Shown here piece after piece: positions 1-7,936 of a stretch of DNA of 32,558 nucleotides (positions within the stretch are counted from its first letter, which is position 1; every line of letters begins with the position of its first letter). Source of the DNA: Bryobacterales bacterium. Its GTDB lineage: Bacteria; Acidobacteriota; Terriglobia; Bryobacterales; Bryobacteraceae. The notes under the pieces were generated by a model that saw only the letters and a program-made list of their open reading frames with translations, was not told the DNA's origin and searched no databases. A program made the translations under genes and the position numbers. The stretch lies in contig PMYB01000048.1 in NCBI GenBank assembly GCA_003170915.1, positions 426-32,983 of the forward strand, given 5' to 3'.

Positions 1-711
1 TTCTACTGTTGGGACGCCGTGGCCGCCTACCTGGAGCGCGGCTGCCAATTCGTCATTGTGGCGCGCAAGACGGCGCCCTTGCTGGCGCTGTTGCGTGAGG
101 CGGAATGGAAGCTCTCGCCGAAGACCGACGCCGACGCACAATGCGAATTCACCTACCAGCCCGACGGATGGGAGAAGGCTTTCCGCTTTGTGGCCTTGCG
201 CTATGAGCAACCGCCGAAGCCCGCCGACGAAGTAGAGCAATACCAGTTGTTCGCCACCGGCCAGTACACTTACCGCGTGTTCGTGACGGACATGCCAGAG
301 CCGATCCACCTGGTGGTGGCGTTCTACAATGGACGCGCCGGGGCGGAGAACCTGATCAAAGAGGCGAACAATGATGCTGGGCTGGCCGCCCACCCCTCAG
401 GCTGATGGGATATGAACCGCAATTTCTTTCAGATGGTGATGCTGGCCTATAACCTGAACTGCTGGCTGATGCTGTTCAACCGCGAAGAGCAGGATGAGGT
501 CGCCACCTTGCGGCACACCACGCTGGCCAGGGCGCGGTTGCGGTTTCTGTTCGTGGCTGCGAAGATCTGGAGTCATGCCGGGCGAACCGGTGTGAGTTAC
601 AGCGATCAGTACGCCGAAAAAGGGCTGTTAGGAAGGCTGATGGATCGGTTGCGCGGCATCACGCCGCGGGGTCTCAGCTTCGCGCCCGTGCTGGTGGGGG
701 TACTGACGTAA
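1..711 (+). pseudogene. IS1380-family transposase, 3' part, interrupted by an in-frame stop
   Basis: The reading frame is open from the first base of the window, so the 5' end lies outside it. The translation carries hallmarks of the IS1380-type DDE transposase C-terminal half: YRVFVTD, then FYNGRAGAENLIKEANND, then AHPS, and after a break FFQMVMLAYNLNCWLMLF. Both halves are in the same frame. They are separated only by a TGA at 403-405, where relatives usually have a basic residue followed by Trp (here TGA TGG), so a CGA-to-TGA transition is the simplest explanation. The ATG at 412 is just an internal Met. The protein would be inactive unless the stop is read through. I did not find a convincing terminal inverted repeat downstream of 711. 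Confidence is high for the family and good for the pseudogene call. Confidence 0.85.
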
Positions 712-1415
712 GCTCCGCTCACGACGCCGACGAACCAGATCAACCTACCTGCATCCCTCGCACAATCCGGTGCTCCCGAATCCGCCCCCCGCAGGAGTAA
801 GGGAGAAGTGCGTCTGGAACCCGCCCTACAAGTGTCGGCGTGCCGCCGCGGCCGTGGTTCCGGATCCCGCGCCGGGCCGTCGTCGGATTCTTGCGCAGCC
901 GCGCATAGAATTCCATGCACAAGCGTGGAAAGCCTGCAAATAGGGCACTTCGCGAAGGGGTTGGGCAACGTCAGGCGAGGATCAAGCTACAAGGGTCGGC
1001 CCGCACCGCTGGCGGAACAGCGATTGGTGCATAGTTCAGGTGGAAGCTACTAGGCGATTAGCCCAATCGATAACAAAGCAGTTAAACGACTCAGGAATTG
1101 AATCCCGGTATACGCCGGGATCCTCCCGATTTCCTTCTCGTACCATTGTATTCCAGATAGGCAGGAAGCCTAATGCCCTCCTAAGGCAATCCGTAGAGGA
1201 ACTTGGGGATAATAAATACCCCCCTCGGGCATTTGGGAACATCACTCTGACCGGCGCCCAACGGGCGCAGTTTTCTCCAAACCAATTACGCCCTAAACAA
1301 CCATGATTCACTTCTTGCCCTGTCACACCGCTCCAGGCACACCCCGTCAACCCAAGGAGGCATACCAATAGCGCCAGCCTGTCACGCCACCACCGAGGGC
1401 AGTTCGTCAGGCGCC
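712..1415. other. About 700 bases without a recognisable gene
   Basis: This stretch lies between the transposase remnant and a truncated regulator and looks like decayed sequence. The only frame with a protein-like texture is 1040-1306 on the plus strand (GTG start, 88 codons). It has an amphipathic N-terminus (RRLAQSITKQLNDSGIES) followed by a beta-like IVFQIGRKP. That resembles the tail of small alpha/beta domains, but I do not recognise a family and no good ribosome binding site precedes it. A minus-strand frame at 1036-1368 begins with a lipoprotein-like MVCLLGLTGC, but the rest is not protein-like. I see no RNA gene. Confidence 0.4.
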
Positions 1416-1829
1416 GGAAGGACCAAAGCAGCCCACTACCGGGATTTCGGGAAAGCTGAGGAAGCCGAGCGGTTGGAGCACTTCATCTCCGGGAAGCTCG
1501 AAGAGCGAATCGCCCGGAAATTGGGGAATCCTGAATTCGACCCGCACGGGGATTGCATACCCAGTAAGCACGGAACGCTGCCGAAACGCAAAACGGTTCG
1601 GCTGAGTGAAGCGCCGGCTGGCCAGACAGCGGTGGTGAGCAGTGTCTCCGATCGGGACCCGGAGATGCTTCGATATCTGCAACGTATCGGTCTGGTTCCG
1701 AATCGCCGGCTGACCGTCCTGGAACACGCGCCGTTCGAGGGCCCGACCATGGTTCGGTTGTACGGCGAGCGGCAGTCGCGGGGGATCAGCCCGAAACTGG
1801 CCCGGGCGGTCCTCCTGCAAGAGATCTAA
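1416..1829 (+). pseudogene. DtxR/MntR-type metal-dependent regulator, C-terminal fragment without the HTH domain
   Basis: The frame, readable from about 1416 and clearly conserved from about 1455, encodes the dimerisation and metal-binding region of DtxR-family repressors: EEAERLEHFIS, then LGNPEFDPHGDCIPS. A FeoA/SH3-like C-terminal domain follows (LSEAPAGQTAVVS, RDPEMLRYLQRIGLVP, ending LARAVLLQEI). The N-terminal winged helix that binds DNA, about 70 residues, is not encoded upstream in this frame. A degenerate RHHRGQFVRR in another frame near 1385 may be what is left of its end. The usual start would be hundreds of bases upstream, where the sequence is decayed. A short TTG-started product from 1473 is possible but could not bind DNA. 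Decay next to an IS remnant suggests insertion-associated loss. Confidence 0.75.
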
Positions 1830-1855
1830 GGGCTGGTGCGGCCCCTGCCCCCGGT

Positions 1856-2956
1856 TCACCCGCCGGCAACCTTCCGAAAAAACACCAGGGACTGCGCGGC
1901 GCATGCCTCCCAGCGAAAGGCGCGGGCACGCGCGCGGCCCTTGCCAGCCAGCTCGGCGCGCAGCGTGGGCGAAAGCAGCAGGCGGCTGAGGGCGTCGCGA
2001 AGTTCTCCGAGACTTCGCGGATCGATGAGCAATGCAGCATCGCCGGTGATTTCGGGCAGCGATGAGACGTTCGAGACGATCACGGGCGTCCCCGCCGCCA
2101 TGGCCTGCGCCACGGGGAATCCGAAACCCTCGTAGAGCGAGGGATAGGCGAAGACCGTGGCGGCGGCGGTCAGCGGCGCGATGTCCGACTCCGGGATGTA
2201 ACCCAGGTAGCGTACGCGGCGCACTCGCGCGGCGGTCTGGGCGGACGCCCAGCCCATGGGGCCGGCCAACACCAGTTCGAATTCCTGGCGCACCGATGCC
2301 GGCAGGGCATCGAAGGCGTCCAGCAGCATGTCGATGTTCTTGCGCGGCTCGATGGCGCCGACGAAGAGGACGAAAGGACGGTTGAGGCTGTACCGGGCGC
2401 GGACCGCGTCGATGGCTTCGGCGCTCGGGTCGAAGAACGCCGCGGCGATGCCGGAGTGAATCACCGCGATCTTCTCCGGCCGAAGCCCCAGAACGCGGAC
2501 CGCGTCGCTTTTGGTGCTCTCTGAAACCGCGATCAGGCCATCGGCGCGCCGCAGGATTCCTTCGAAATTGCGGTCGGCGCGGAGGTTGGCGGCGGGATGC
2601 AGCTCCGGCATGAGCCAGCACGTCATGTCGTGAATGGTGGCGGTGAGGCGGGGACGGCGCGGCGGATGACGGGTGAGGCCCGAGCAGTGGAAGACATCGG
2701 CGCCGGGGGTGAGCCAGTCGAGCACCGGCAACGGAGTGTAGTTGGCCAAAGCCAGCGCGGCCAAACCCGTCCCGGTGCGCCAGCCACCGGCGATCGAGGC
2801 ATTGTGCCGCAGCGGGCCAAAACCGCTCAGGGCGGGGAAGGTGGCGATCATATCCGCCGGCGCGGCGCGCCTCAGGTGCTCGATCCAGTGATACAGGTAG
2901 TTCTTGACACCGGCGCTGCGGATGAGCAGCGGAACGGCATCGATCACCACGCGCAT
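1856..2956 (-). CDS. Glycosyltransferase family 4 (GT-B fold)
   Basis: The 366-residue protein has a standard GT4 architecture. The N-terminal Rossmann-like half starts MRVVIDAVPLL and contains the IHDMTCWLMPELHP and VSESTKSD segments near residues 110-150. The C-terminal half has FVLFVGAIEPRKNID near residue 200, the sugar-nucleotide-binding segment YPSLYEGFGFPVAQAMAAGTP near residue 280, and LPEITGDAALLIDP. It transfers a sugar from an activated donor, probably to a glycan or lipid; the acceptor cannot be read from sequence. In the usual EX7E motif the second Glu is replaced by Gln (EGFGFPVAQ). The start at 2956 is preceded on the minus strand by GGAGAGA, a good Shine-Dalgarno. The gene is divergent from the his leader with only 30 bases between the two start codons. 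Confidence 0.9.
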   Translation of the reverse strand: MRVVIDAVPLLIRSAGVKNYLYHWIEHLRRAAPADMIATFPALSGFGPLRHNASIAGGWRTGTGLAALALANYTPLPVLDWLTPGADVFHCSGLTRHPPRRPRLTATIHDMTCWLMPELHPAANLRADRNFEGILRRADGLIAVSESTKSDAVRVLGLRPEKIAVIHSGIAAAFFDPSAEAIDAVRARYSLNRPFVLFVGAIEPRKNIDMLLDAFDALPASVRQEFELVLAGPMGWASAQTAARVRRVRYLGYIPESDIAPLTAAATVFAYPSLYEGFGFPVAQAMAAGTPVIVSNVSSLPEITGDAALLIDPRSLGELRDALSRLLLSPTLRAELAGKGRARARAFRWEACAAQSLVFFRKVAGG

Positions 2957-2986
2957 TCTCTCCAGTATGTGCTATATTGGCAGTTT
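2957..2986 (+). promoter_or_regulatory. Short divergent promoter region between the glycosyltransferase and the his leader
   Basis: Only 30 bases separate the two divergent start codons. On the plus strand TATATT at 2973-2978 is a plausible -10 element. No good -35 hexamer is visible 16-18 bases upstream, which would lie inside the glycosyltransferase coding start. If this -10 is real, transcription would begin around 2985, almost at the leader ATG (2987), giving a leaderless or nearly leaderless leader peptide. The promoter has not been demonstrated; this is pattern reading only. Confidence 0.35.
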
Positions 2987-3055
2987 ATGAGAGCAGCCAC
3001 CGTTGCCCGGCATCATCGTCATCATCATGCCTCGACGCGACGGGTGGTGTTCTGA
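2987..3055 (+). CDS. hisL: Histidine operon leader peptide (22 residues, five His)
   Basis: A short ORF, ATG at 2987 and TGA at 3053-3055, encodes 22 residues. Five of them are His, clustered as HHRHHH at codons 9-14 (3011-3028). It lies directly upstream of a rho-independent terminator and of hisI. His-rich leader peptides of this kind sense charged tRNA-His: when it is scarce, the ribosome stalls on the His codons and the downstream RNA refolds. The peptide itself would have no other function. The ribosome binding site is weak (TTGGCAG at best), and translation may be leaderless. The ORF-plus-terminator arrangement upstream of a complete his operon makes chance unlikely. Confidence 0.85.
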   Translation: MRAATVARHHRHHHASTRRVVF

Positions 3056-3104
3056 TTTCACGGAAATCAAATTGGAAAGGACGCCCGCCGCGGTAATGGC
3101 GGGC
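2998..3104 (+). promoter_or_regulatory. Transcription attenuator of the his operon (alternative RNA foldings)
   Basis: Four segments can be paired by eye. Segment 1 is CACCGTTG (2998-3005). Segment 2 is CGACGGGTG (3038-3046). Segment 3 is CGCCCGCCG (3082-3090), the 5' arm of the terminator. Segment 4 is GGCGGGC (3098-3104). Segments 1 and 2 pair with one bulged G and one G-U; 2 and 3 pair with one A-C mismatch and one G-U; 3 and 4 pair perfectly over 7 bp. The His codons (3011-3028) lie just after segment 1, so a ribosome stalled there would cover it, free segment 2 to capture segment 3, and prevent the terminator. With ample charged tRNA-His the terminator forms. This is the classical attenuation logic; the foldings are my own hand pairing and no energies were calculated. 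Confidence 0.75.
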
Positions 3105-3110
3105 TTTTTT
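3083..3110 (+). terminator. Rho-independent terminator of the his attenuator
   Basis: GCCCGCC (3083-3089) pairs perfectly with GGCGGGC (3098-3104) around an 8-base loop, followed by six T residues (3105-3110). It sits 27 bases after the leader stop codon and only 11 bases before the hisI ATG, so it must be regulated rather than constitutive if the operon is to be expressed. Confidence 0.9.
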
Positions 3111-3121
3111 ATTGCAGCGAC

Positions 3122-3502
3122 ATGAACCTGGATTTTCAAAAATCGGACGGGCTCATCACCGCCGTCGTTCAGGACCACGCCACCGGGCGCGTTCTGATGG
3201 TGGGCTACATGAACGAAGAAGCCTTCGGCAAGACGGTCGAGACCGGCTTCGCCACCTTCTATAGCCGTTCGCGGCGCAAGCTGTGGCTGAAGGGCGAAAG
3301 CTCCGGCCACAAGCTGGTGGTGAAGGAAATCTCGGCCGATTGCGACGGCGATGCGGTGCTGGTGCAGGTGGAGGCGCTCGGTCCCGGGGTGTGCCACGAA
3401 GGTTATCGTAGCTGCTTCTTCCGGCGCCTCGAGAATGGCGAGTGGAAGGTGGCCGAGGAGCGCACCTACGACCCGCATGTTGTGTACGGAGGCAAGCCAT
3501 GA
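3122..3502 (+). CDS. hisI: Phosphoribosyl-AMP cyclohydrolase
   Basis: HisI opens the adenine ring of PR-AMP to give ProFAR, step 3 of histidine synthesis, in the cytoplasm. The 126-residue protein has the expected motifs: VGYMNEEAF near residue 27, [18 protein letters not shown] near residue 47, DCDGDAVL (metal ligands) near residue 78, and [13 protein letters not shown] with the two catalytic and metal-binding cysteines near residue 97. It is monofunctional: the HisE pyrophosphatase domain that is fused in many bacteria is absent. It is the first structural gene after the attenuator, 11 bases after its T-tract, without an obvious Shine-Dalgarno. The stop overlaps the hisG start (ATGA). Confidence 0.96.
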   Translation: MNLDFQKSDGLITAVVQDHATGRVLMVGYMNEEAFGKTVETGFATFYSRSRRKLWLKGESSGHKLVVKEISADCDGDAVLVQVEALGPGVCHEGYRSCFFRRLENGEWKVAEERTYDPHVVYGGKP

Positions 3503-4368
3503 AACTCAAGCTGGGAATACCCAAGGGGAGCCTCGAGAACGCCACCATCGACCTGTTCCGGCGCGCGGGCTTTGCCATTACCACCAGCAGCCGGTCGTAT
3601 TTCCCGGGCATCGACGATCCGGATATCGAATGTATGTTGATCCGCGCGCAGGAAATGGCGCGCTACGTGGAGGACGGCATCCTCGACGCGGGCCTCACCG
3701 GGCGCGATTGGATCATCGAGAACGAGGCCGACGTGGTGGCGGTGGCGGACCTGATCTACGCCAAGCAGAGCTTCGGCAAGGTGCGCTGGGTGCTGGCCGT
3801 GCCCGAGTCATCCAACTTTCGCTCCGTCGAAGACCTCGCGGGGAAGATCATCGCCACGGAACTGGTGGCCACCACCAAGCGCTATCTGGCCGCCCACGGG
3901 GTCGCCGCCAAGGTGGAGTTCAGTTGGGGCGCCACCGAGGTGAAGCCGCCGGTGCTGGCCGATGCCATCGTCGAGGTGACCGAGACGGGCTCGTCGCTGC
4001 GCGCCAACAACCTCAAGATCATCGACACCGTGCTCGAGTCCAACACGCAGTTGATCGCCAACAAGCAAGCGTGGCAGGACGAGTGGAAGCGGCGCAAGCT
4101 GGAAGACGTGAAGATGCTGCTCGAAGGCGCCATCAACGCGCTGGGGAAGGTAGGGCTGATGCTCAACGTGCACAAGGACAACCTGGAGGCGGTTCTGGCC
4201 GTGCTGCCGGCGCTGAAGCGGCCCACCATTTCGCACCTGAGCGACCAGGAGTGGCTGGCGGTGAATACTATTCTGGACGAGTCCACCGTGCGCACCATCA
4301 TTCCCCGGCTGAAGCAGGCGGGCGGCGAGGGAATTGTCGAGTATCCGCTGAACAAAATTGTGCTGTGA
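3499..4368 (+). CDS. hisG: ATP phosphoribosyltransferase, long form
   Basis: HisG catalyses the first, committed and feedback-inhibited step: ATP plus PRPP to phosphoribosyl-ATP. At 289 residues it is the long form with its own C-terminal regulatory domain (about residues 210-289, including the [15 protein letters not shown] region), so no HisZ partner is needed. The catalytic part shows LGIPKGSLE at the N-terminus, [10 protein letters not shown] near residue 70, and the PRPP-loop-like [19 protein letters not shown] near residue 155. The ATG at 3499 overlaps the hisI stop by four bases (ATGA), which indicates translational coupling. An upstream in-frame extension to 3442 lies inside hisI and is rejected as the start. 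Confidence 0.97.
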   Translation: MKLKLGIPKGSLENATIDLFRRAGFAITTSSRSYFPGIDDPDIECMLIRAQEMARYVEDGILDAGLTGRDWIIENEADVVAVADLIYAKQSFGKVRWVLAVPESSNFRSVEDLAGKIIATELVATTKRYLAAHGVAAKVEFSWGATEVKPPVLADAIVEVTETGSSLRANNLKIIDTVLESNTQLIANKQAWQDEWKRRKLEDVKMLLEGAINALGKVGLMLNVHKDNLEAVLAVLPALKRPTISHLSDQEWLAVNTILDESTVRTIIPRLKQAGGEGIVEYPLNKIVL

Positions 4369-5609
4369 TTCGAATTCTTGAGAGTAAAGACATCGGTGGT
4401 TTGCTGGCGCGCCGTGGGGCGCGGCTGATCGAAGCGGAAGCCGTGGTGCGTCCGATTCTGGAAGCGGTCCGCAAGCGCGGCGACCGGGCGTTGCTCGAGT
4501 ACGCGCGTCAGTTCGACGGGCTGGAGCGGAAATCGGTGCGCGTGCCCGAGGCCGAGCTGCGCGCGGCGCGCCGGAAGCTGGCGCCCGGGTTTTGCCGCGC
4601 GGTGGAGACGGCGGCGGCCAACATTCGCGCCTACGCCCGGCGGCAACTGCCGCGGGAATGGTCGCGCGAGATGCAGCCGGGGCTGCGGCTGGGACAGATC
4701 GTGCGCCCGCTTGAGACCGTGGCGGCGTACATTCCCTCGGGCCGTTACCCGCTGTTCTCCACGCTCATGATGACTGTCATTCCGGCGCAAGTGGCGGGCG
4801 TGCCCAACATCTGCGCGGCGTCTCCCCAGGCGGTGACGGAAGTCTTGGGCACGGCGGCGCTGCTGGGCGTTCGCCAGGTTTTTCAGATGGGCGGTGCGCA
4901 GGCCATTGCGGCGTTCGCGTTCGGCACCCGCACGATCCCGCGGGCGGACCGGATTGTGGGACCCGGCAACATCTACGTGGCGGCCGCCAAGAAGCTGCTG
5001 GCGGGCGAGGTGGGGATCGATTTCATCGCCGGTCCGACCGAGATCCTGATCATTGCGGCCGAAGGCGATCCGCGGCGCCTGGCAGCGGACTTGCTGGCGC
5101 AAGCGGAGCACGATGTGGATGCCTCGGCGATTTTGCTGACCACCTCGAAACGGCTGGCGGAGGCGGTGGCGAAGGAAGTGGACCGCCAGCTTGCGCTGCT
5201 GCCGGCGCCGTTGGTGGCGGCCCAATCGATTGCCAGGAATTCCGCGGTGATTCGAGTGCCGTCGCTCGAACGGGCCATCGAAATCGCCAACCAGTTCGCG
5301 CCGGAGCACCTGAGCATTCCGGACGACCGCCTGCTCGCCCAGGTGAAGCACGCCGGGAGCGTGTTCGTGGGGCCGTTCAGCCCCGAGGCGGCGGGAGATT
5401 ATGCTTCGGGACCGAACCACGTGCTGCCCACCAGCGGCGCGGCGCGGCTTCGCGGCGGCCTGGCGGTGACGGATTACCTGAAGGTGATTTCTGTGCAGCG
5501 GTTGAGCGCGGCGGCGCTGAAGCGGCTGGCGCCGGCGATTACGACGCTGGCGAGGGCCGAAGGTTTGGAGGCGCACGCGCGCTCGGTCGAGGTGCGCTGT
5601 GGGGACTAA
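4365..5609 (+). CDS. hisD: Histidinol dehydrogenase
   Basis: HisD carries out the last two oxidations, histidinol to histidinal to histidine, with NAD and zinc. The 414-residue length matches the family. Visible motifs include [12 protein letters not shown] near residue 125, [15 protein letters not shown], the [15 protein letters not shown] signature near residue 205, [22 protein letters not shown], and the catalytic FAPEHLSI near residue 305. The start is GTG at 4365, overlapping the hisG stop as GTGA. The open frame extends far upstream through hisG in another frame, but that part is not protein-like and is excluded. The end overlaps hisC by 11 bases. Confidence 0.97.
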   Translation: MIRILESKDIGGLLARRGARLIEAEAVVRPILEAVRKRGDRALLEYARQFDGLERKSVRVPEAELRAARRKLAPGFCRAVETAAANIRAYARRQLPREWSREMQPGLRLGQIVRPLETVAAYIPSGRYPLFSTLMMTVIPAQVAGVPNICAASPQAVTEVLGTAALLGVRQVFQMGGAQAIAAFAFGTRTIPRADRIVGPGNIYVAAAKKLLAGEVGIDFIAGPTEILIIAAEGDPRRLAADLLAQAEHDVDASAILLTTSKRLAEAVAKEVDRQLALLPAPLVAAQSIARNSAVIRVPSLERAIEIANQFAPEHLSIPDDRLLAQVKHAGSVFVGPFSPEAAGDYASGPNHVLPTSGAARLRGGLAVTDYLKVISVQRLSAAALKRLAPAITTLARAEGLEAHARSVEVRCGD

Positions 5610-6675
5610 GCTTCCCAAGGGCGCCATCAAGCCCCGGCCCGCGGTGGTTGCGATGGCGCCGTATTCTCCGCCCACCGCCGGGCGCGCGGACAAGCTGCGG
5701 CTCGATTTCAATGAGAACACCGTGGGCTGCTCGCCCCACGTCATCACGGCGCTAAAGGAACGGCTCGGCGCCGGTCGCTTGGCGGTCTATCCCGAATATG
5801 GCGAGGCCAAGGAGGCCATCGCCGCGTACTTCCACGTACAACCGGACCAGTTCACCTTCACCAACGGCACCGACGAGGCCATCCAGGTATTCGTCAACAC
5901 TTACGTGGACGACGGGCAGGAAGTGCTGTTGCTCAAGCCTTCGTACGCCATGTACCGCTTCTATGCGGAGGTGGCGGGCGCGAAGATCTCGGAGATTCGG
6001 TACCCGCCGCCGGGTATGGAGTTTCCGCTCCAGCACGTGCTGGATGCCATCACGCCGCGGACGCGCGCCATCATGCTGGCCAATCCCAACAATCCCACCG
6101 GCACGGGCGTCTCCCTGCTGGGGATCGAGCGCATCCTGCACCGCGCGCGCAAGGCCGTCGTCATGGTGGATGAGGCTTACTACGAGTTTTCAGGCGTTAC
6201 CGCGCTCACCGAGATCGAGCGCGTGCCGAACCTGTTTGTGTGCCGCACGTTTTCCAAGGTTTTCGGCATGGCGGCGATGCGGCTGGGGTGCCTGTTCTCG
6301 CATGAAGTCAACATCGCGTTTCTGCGCAAGGCGCAATCCCCCTACAGCGTGAATTCGCTGGCCGTGGAGGCTGCGCAGGCGGCGGTGGAGGACAAGGCGT
6401 ACATTCACAGCTACGTCGCCGAGGTCCTGGCGGCGCGCGAGTTGCTGTGCCTTGGCCTCGAGAAGCTGGGCATCCGCTACGTGCCGAGCTCCGCGAATTT
6501 CGTGCTGGGCGATTTCGGTAAGCGGGCCATCGAGGTGCGCGACGCGCTGCGCGGACGGGGAATCCTGGTGCGCGATCGAAGCTATGAAGCGCCGGGTTGC
6601 GTGCGGATCACGGTGGGAACCCGCGCGCAGACCCGCCGGATGCTGGCGGCGCTGAGCGAGGTCTGGAAGAAATGA
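5599..6675 (+). CDS. hisC: Histidinol-phosphate aminotransferase
   Basis: HisC is a PLP-dependent, class I/II fold aminotransferase that converts imidazole-acetol phosphate and glutamate to histidinol phosphate. The 358 residues show LRLDFNENTVGCSP near residue 35, FTNGTDEAIQ (PLP phosphate binding), ANPNNPTGT near residue 160, VDEAYYEF, and the Schiff-base segment TFSKVFGMAAMRLG with the PLP lysine at residue 220. The C-terminal VRDRSYEAPGCVRITVGT contains the substrate-carboxylate Arg. Translation starts at a GTG 11 bases before the hisD stop. The stop overlaps the HAD gene as ATGA. The operon position makes HisC more likely than a general aromatic aminotransferase. Confidence 0.95.
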   Translation: MGTKLPKGAIKPRPAVVAMAPYSPPTAGRADKLRLDFNENTVGCSPHVITALKERLGAGRLAVYPEYGEAKEAIAAYFHVQPDQFTFTNGTDEAIQVFVNTYVDDGQEVLLLKPSYAMYRFYAEVAGAKISEIRYPPPGMEFPLQHVLDAITPRTRAIMLANPNNPTGTGVSLLGIERILHRARKAVVMVDEAYYEFSGVTALTEIERVPNLFVCRTFSKVFGMAAMRLGCLFSHEVNIAFLRKAQSPYSVNSLAVEAAQAAVEDKAYIHSYVAEVLAARELLCLGLEKLGIRYVPSSANFVLGDFGKRAIEVRDALRGRGILVRDRSYEAPGCVRITVGTRAQTRRMLAALSEVWKK

Positions 6676-7352
6676 GCCCGCCAATTCTGATCTTCGATAT
6701 GGACGGAGTGCTCGCGGACGTCACCGAATCGTATCGCGAGACCATCGCGCAAACGGTGGCGCACTTCACCGGCGTCGAGATCGCCCCCGAGCAGATCCAG
6801 GATTACAAGAACGGCGGCGGCTTTAACGACGACTGGAAGCTCACCCACCACATCATCGCCCGCGCCGGCGTGAGCGTGCCCTTCGACGAGGTGGTGGAAC
6901 ATTTCCAAAAACTCTTTCTCGGCAATGGCGCGGACGGGCTGATTCTGCGGGAGCGATGGGCGGCGCGGCCGGGCATGCTGGAGAAGCTCAACGAACGGTT
7001 CCGCTTCGCCATCTTCACCGGCCGCCCCAAGGCGGAAGTCGAGCTGACTTTGAATCGCTTTGCGCCGCGGCTGGTGTTCCGTCCGATTGTGGGTATGTAC
7101 GAAGTGGCGAACCACAAGCCAGCGCCGGATGGCCTCGTGGAAATTCGCAACGCCAGCGGCGGGTCGAAGCTGTACTATATCGGCGACACGCCGGATGACG
7201 CGCGGTGCGCGCGGGCGGCGGGGGTGCCGTTCATCGGCGTCGCGGCGCCGTTGAATCCACGCTATCTCGACCTGGTGTTCCTGTTTCAGGCGGAGGGCGC
7301 GTTCGCCATTGTGGACGACATCAATTACCTGGAAGAGGTGTTCTCGTCATGA
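6672..7352 (+). CDS. HAD-superfamily phosphatase in the his operon, probable histidinol-phosphate phosphatase
   Basis: This 226-residue protein has all four HAD motifs: FDMDGVLAD with nucleophile Asp9 and Asp11; FTGRPK (motif II) near residue 116; the motif III Lys in NHKPAPDGL near residue 150; and [10 protein letters not shown] (motif IV), with D172 as its first acidic residue. A helical cap sits between motifs I and II. It is embedded between hisC and hisB, with ATGA overlaps on both sides, so it is co-translated with them. HisB here lacks the phosphatase domain of the enterobacterial fusion and no PHP-type HisK is present. This enzyme is therefore the best candidate for the missing step, histidinol phosphate to histidinol. 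The HAD fold is certain; the substrate is inferred from context. Confidence 0.85.
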   Translation: MSPPILIFDMDGVLADVTESYRETIAQTVAHFTGVEIAPEQIQDYKNGGGFNDDWKLTHHIIARAGVSVPFDEVVEHFQKLFLGNGADGLILRERWAARPGMLEKLNERFRFAIFTGRPKAEVELTLNRFAPRLVFRPIVGMYEVANHKPAPDGLVEIRNASGGSKLYYIGDTPDDARCARAAGVPFIGVAAPLNPRYLDLVFLFQAEGAFAIVDDINYLEEVFSS

Positions 7353-7936
7353 GGACCGCTACGGTTCGGCGTGATACCAGGGAGACGCGGATTTCGGGCG
7401 CGCTCAAGATCGAAGGGCACGGCCAGTACCAGATCTCCACCGGCATCCGCTTCTTCGACCACATGCTGGAGTTATTCGCCAGGCACGGCGGCTTCGACCT
7501 GAAACTGCGCGCCGATGGCGATCTCGACGTGGATCAGCACCACACCGTAGAAGACGTGGGCATTGTGCTCGGGCAATTGTTCGCCAAGGCTCTGGGCGAC
7601 CGCAAGGGCATCAACCGCGCGGGCTATTTTGCGATGCCCATGGACGAGACGCTGGCGGTAGTGGCGCTGGACCTGGGCGGGCGGCCGGCGCTGGTCTACC
7701 GGGACCTGGTGAAGGTGCGGCTGGTGGGCGATTTACAAGCCGAGTTGGTCGAGGATTTCTTCGGCGGTTTTGTAAACCACGCGGGCGCGAATCTGCACGC
7801 CAGGGTGCTCTACGGGCGTTCCAGCCACCACAAGATCGAAGCTGTTTTCAAGTGCTTCGCGCGGGCCATGAAGTACGCCTGCTCGAAGGACGCGCGGCTG
7901 AAGGACCAGCTTCCCTCCACCAAGGGGCTGTTGTGA
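7349..7936 (+). CDS. hisB: Imidazoleglycerol-phosphate dehydratase (monofunctional)
   Basis: HisB removes water from imidazole glycerol phosphate to give imidazole-acetol phosphate, using a bound metal pair. At 195 residues it is the monofunctional form. The His-rich metal-binding motifs are clear: [20 protein letters not shown] near residue 33, [11 protein letters not shown] near residue 61, [21 protein letters not shown] near residue 140, and the adjoining [12 protein letters not shown]. The ATG at 7349 overlaps the preceding HAD stop (ATGA). The end overlaps hisH as GTGA. Confidence 0.97.
   Translation: MRTATVRRDTRETRISGALKIEGHGQYQISTGIRFFDHMLELFARHGGFDLKLRADGDLDVDQHHTVEDVGIVLGQLFAKALGDRKGINRAGYFAMPMDETLAVVALDLGGRPALVYRDLVKVRLVGDLQAELVEDFFGGFVNHAGANLHARVLYGRSSHHKIEAVFKCFARAMKYACSKDARLKDQLPSTKGLL

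Noticed and set aside
1036-1368. Minus-strand ORF starting like a lipoprotein (MVCLLGLTGC)
   Set aside because: Only the first ten residues look like a signal; the rest is not protein-like and there is no good ribosome binding site.
2987-3055. Chance His codon run inside a longer plus-strand frame from 2597
   Set aside because: The longer frame is antisense to the glycosyltransferase. The short ORF from ATG 2987 is placed exactly as a leader peptide before a terminator and hisI, so I kept the leader reading and dropped the long frame.
3882-5747. 621-codon minus-strand frame across hisG and hisD
   Set aside because: It is fully antisense to two well-conserved enzymes, is rich in Arg/His as expected from GC-rich shadows, and has no recognisable motif.
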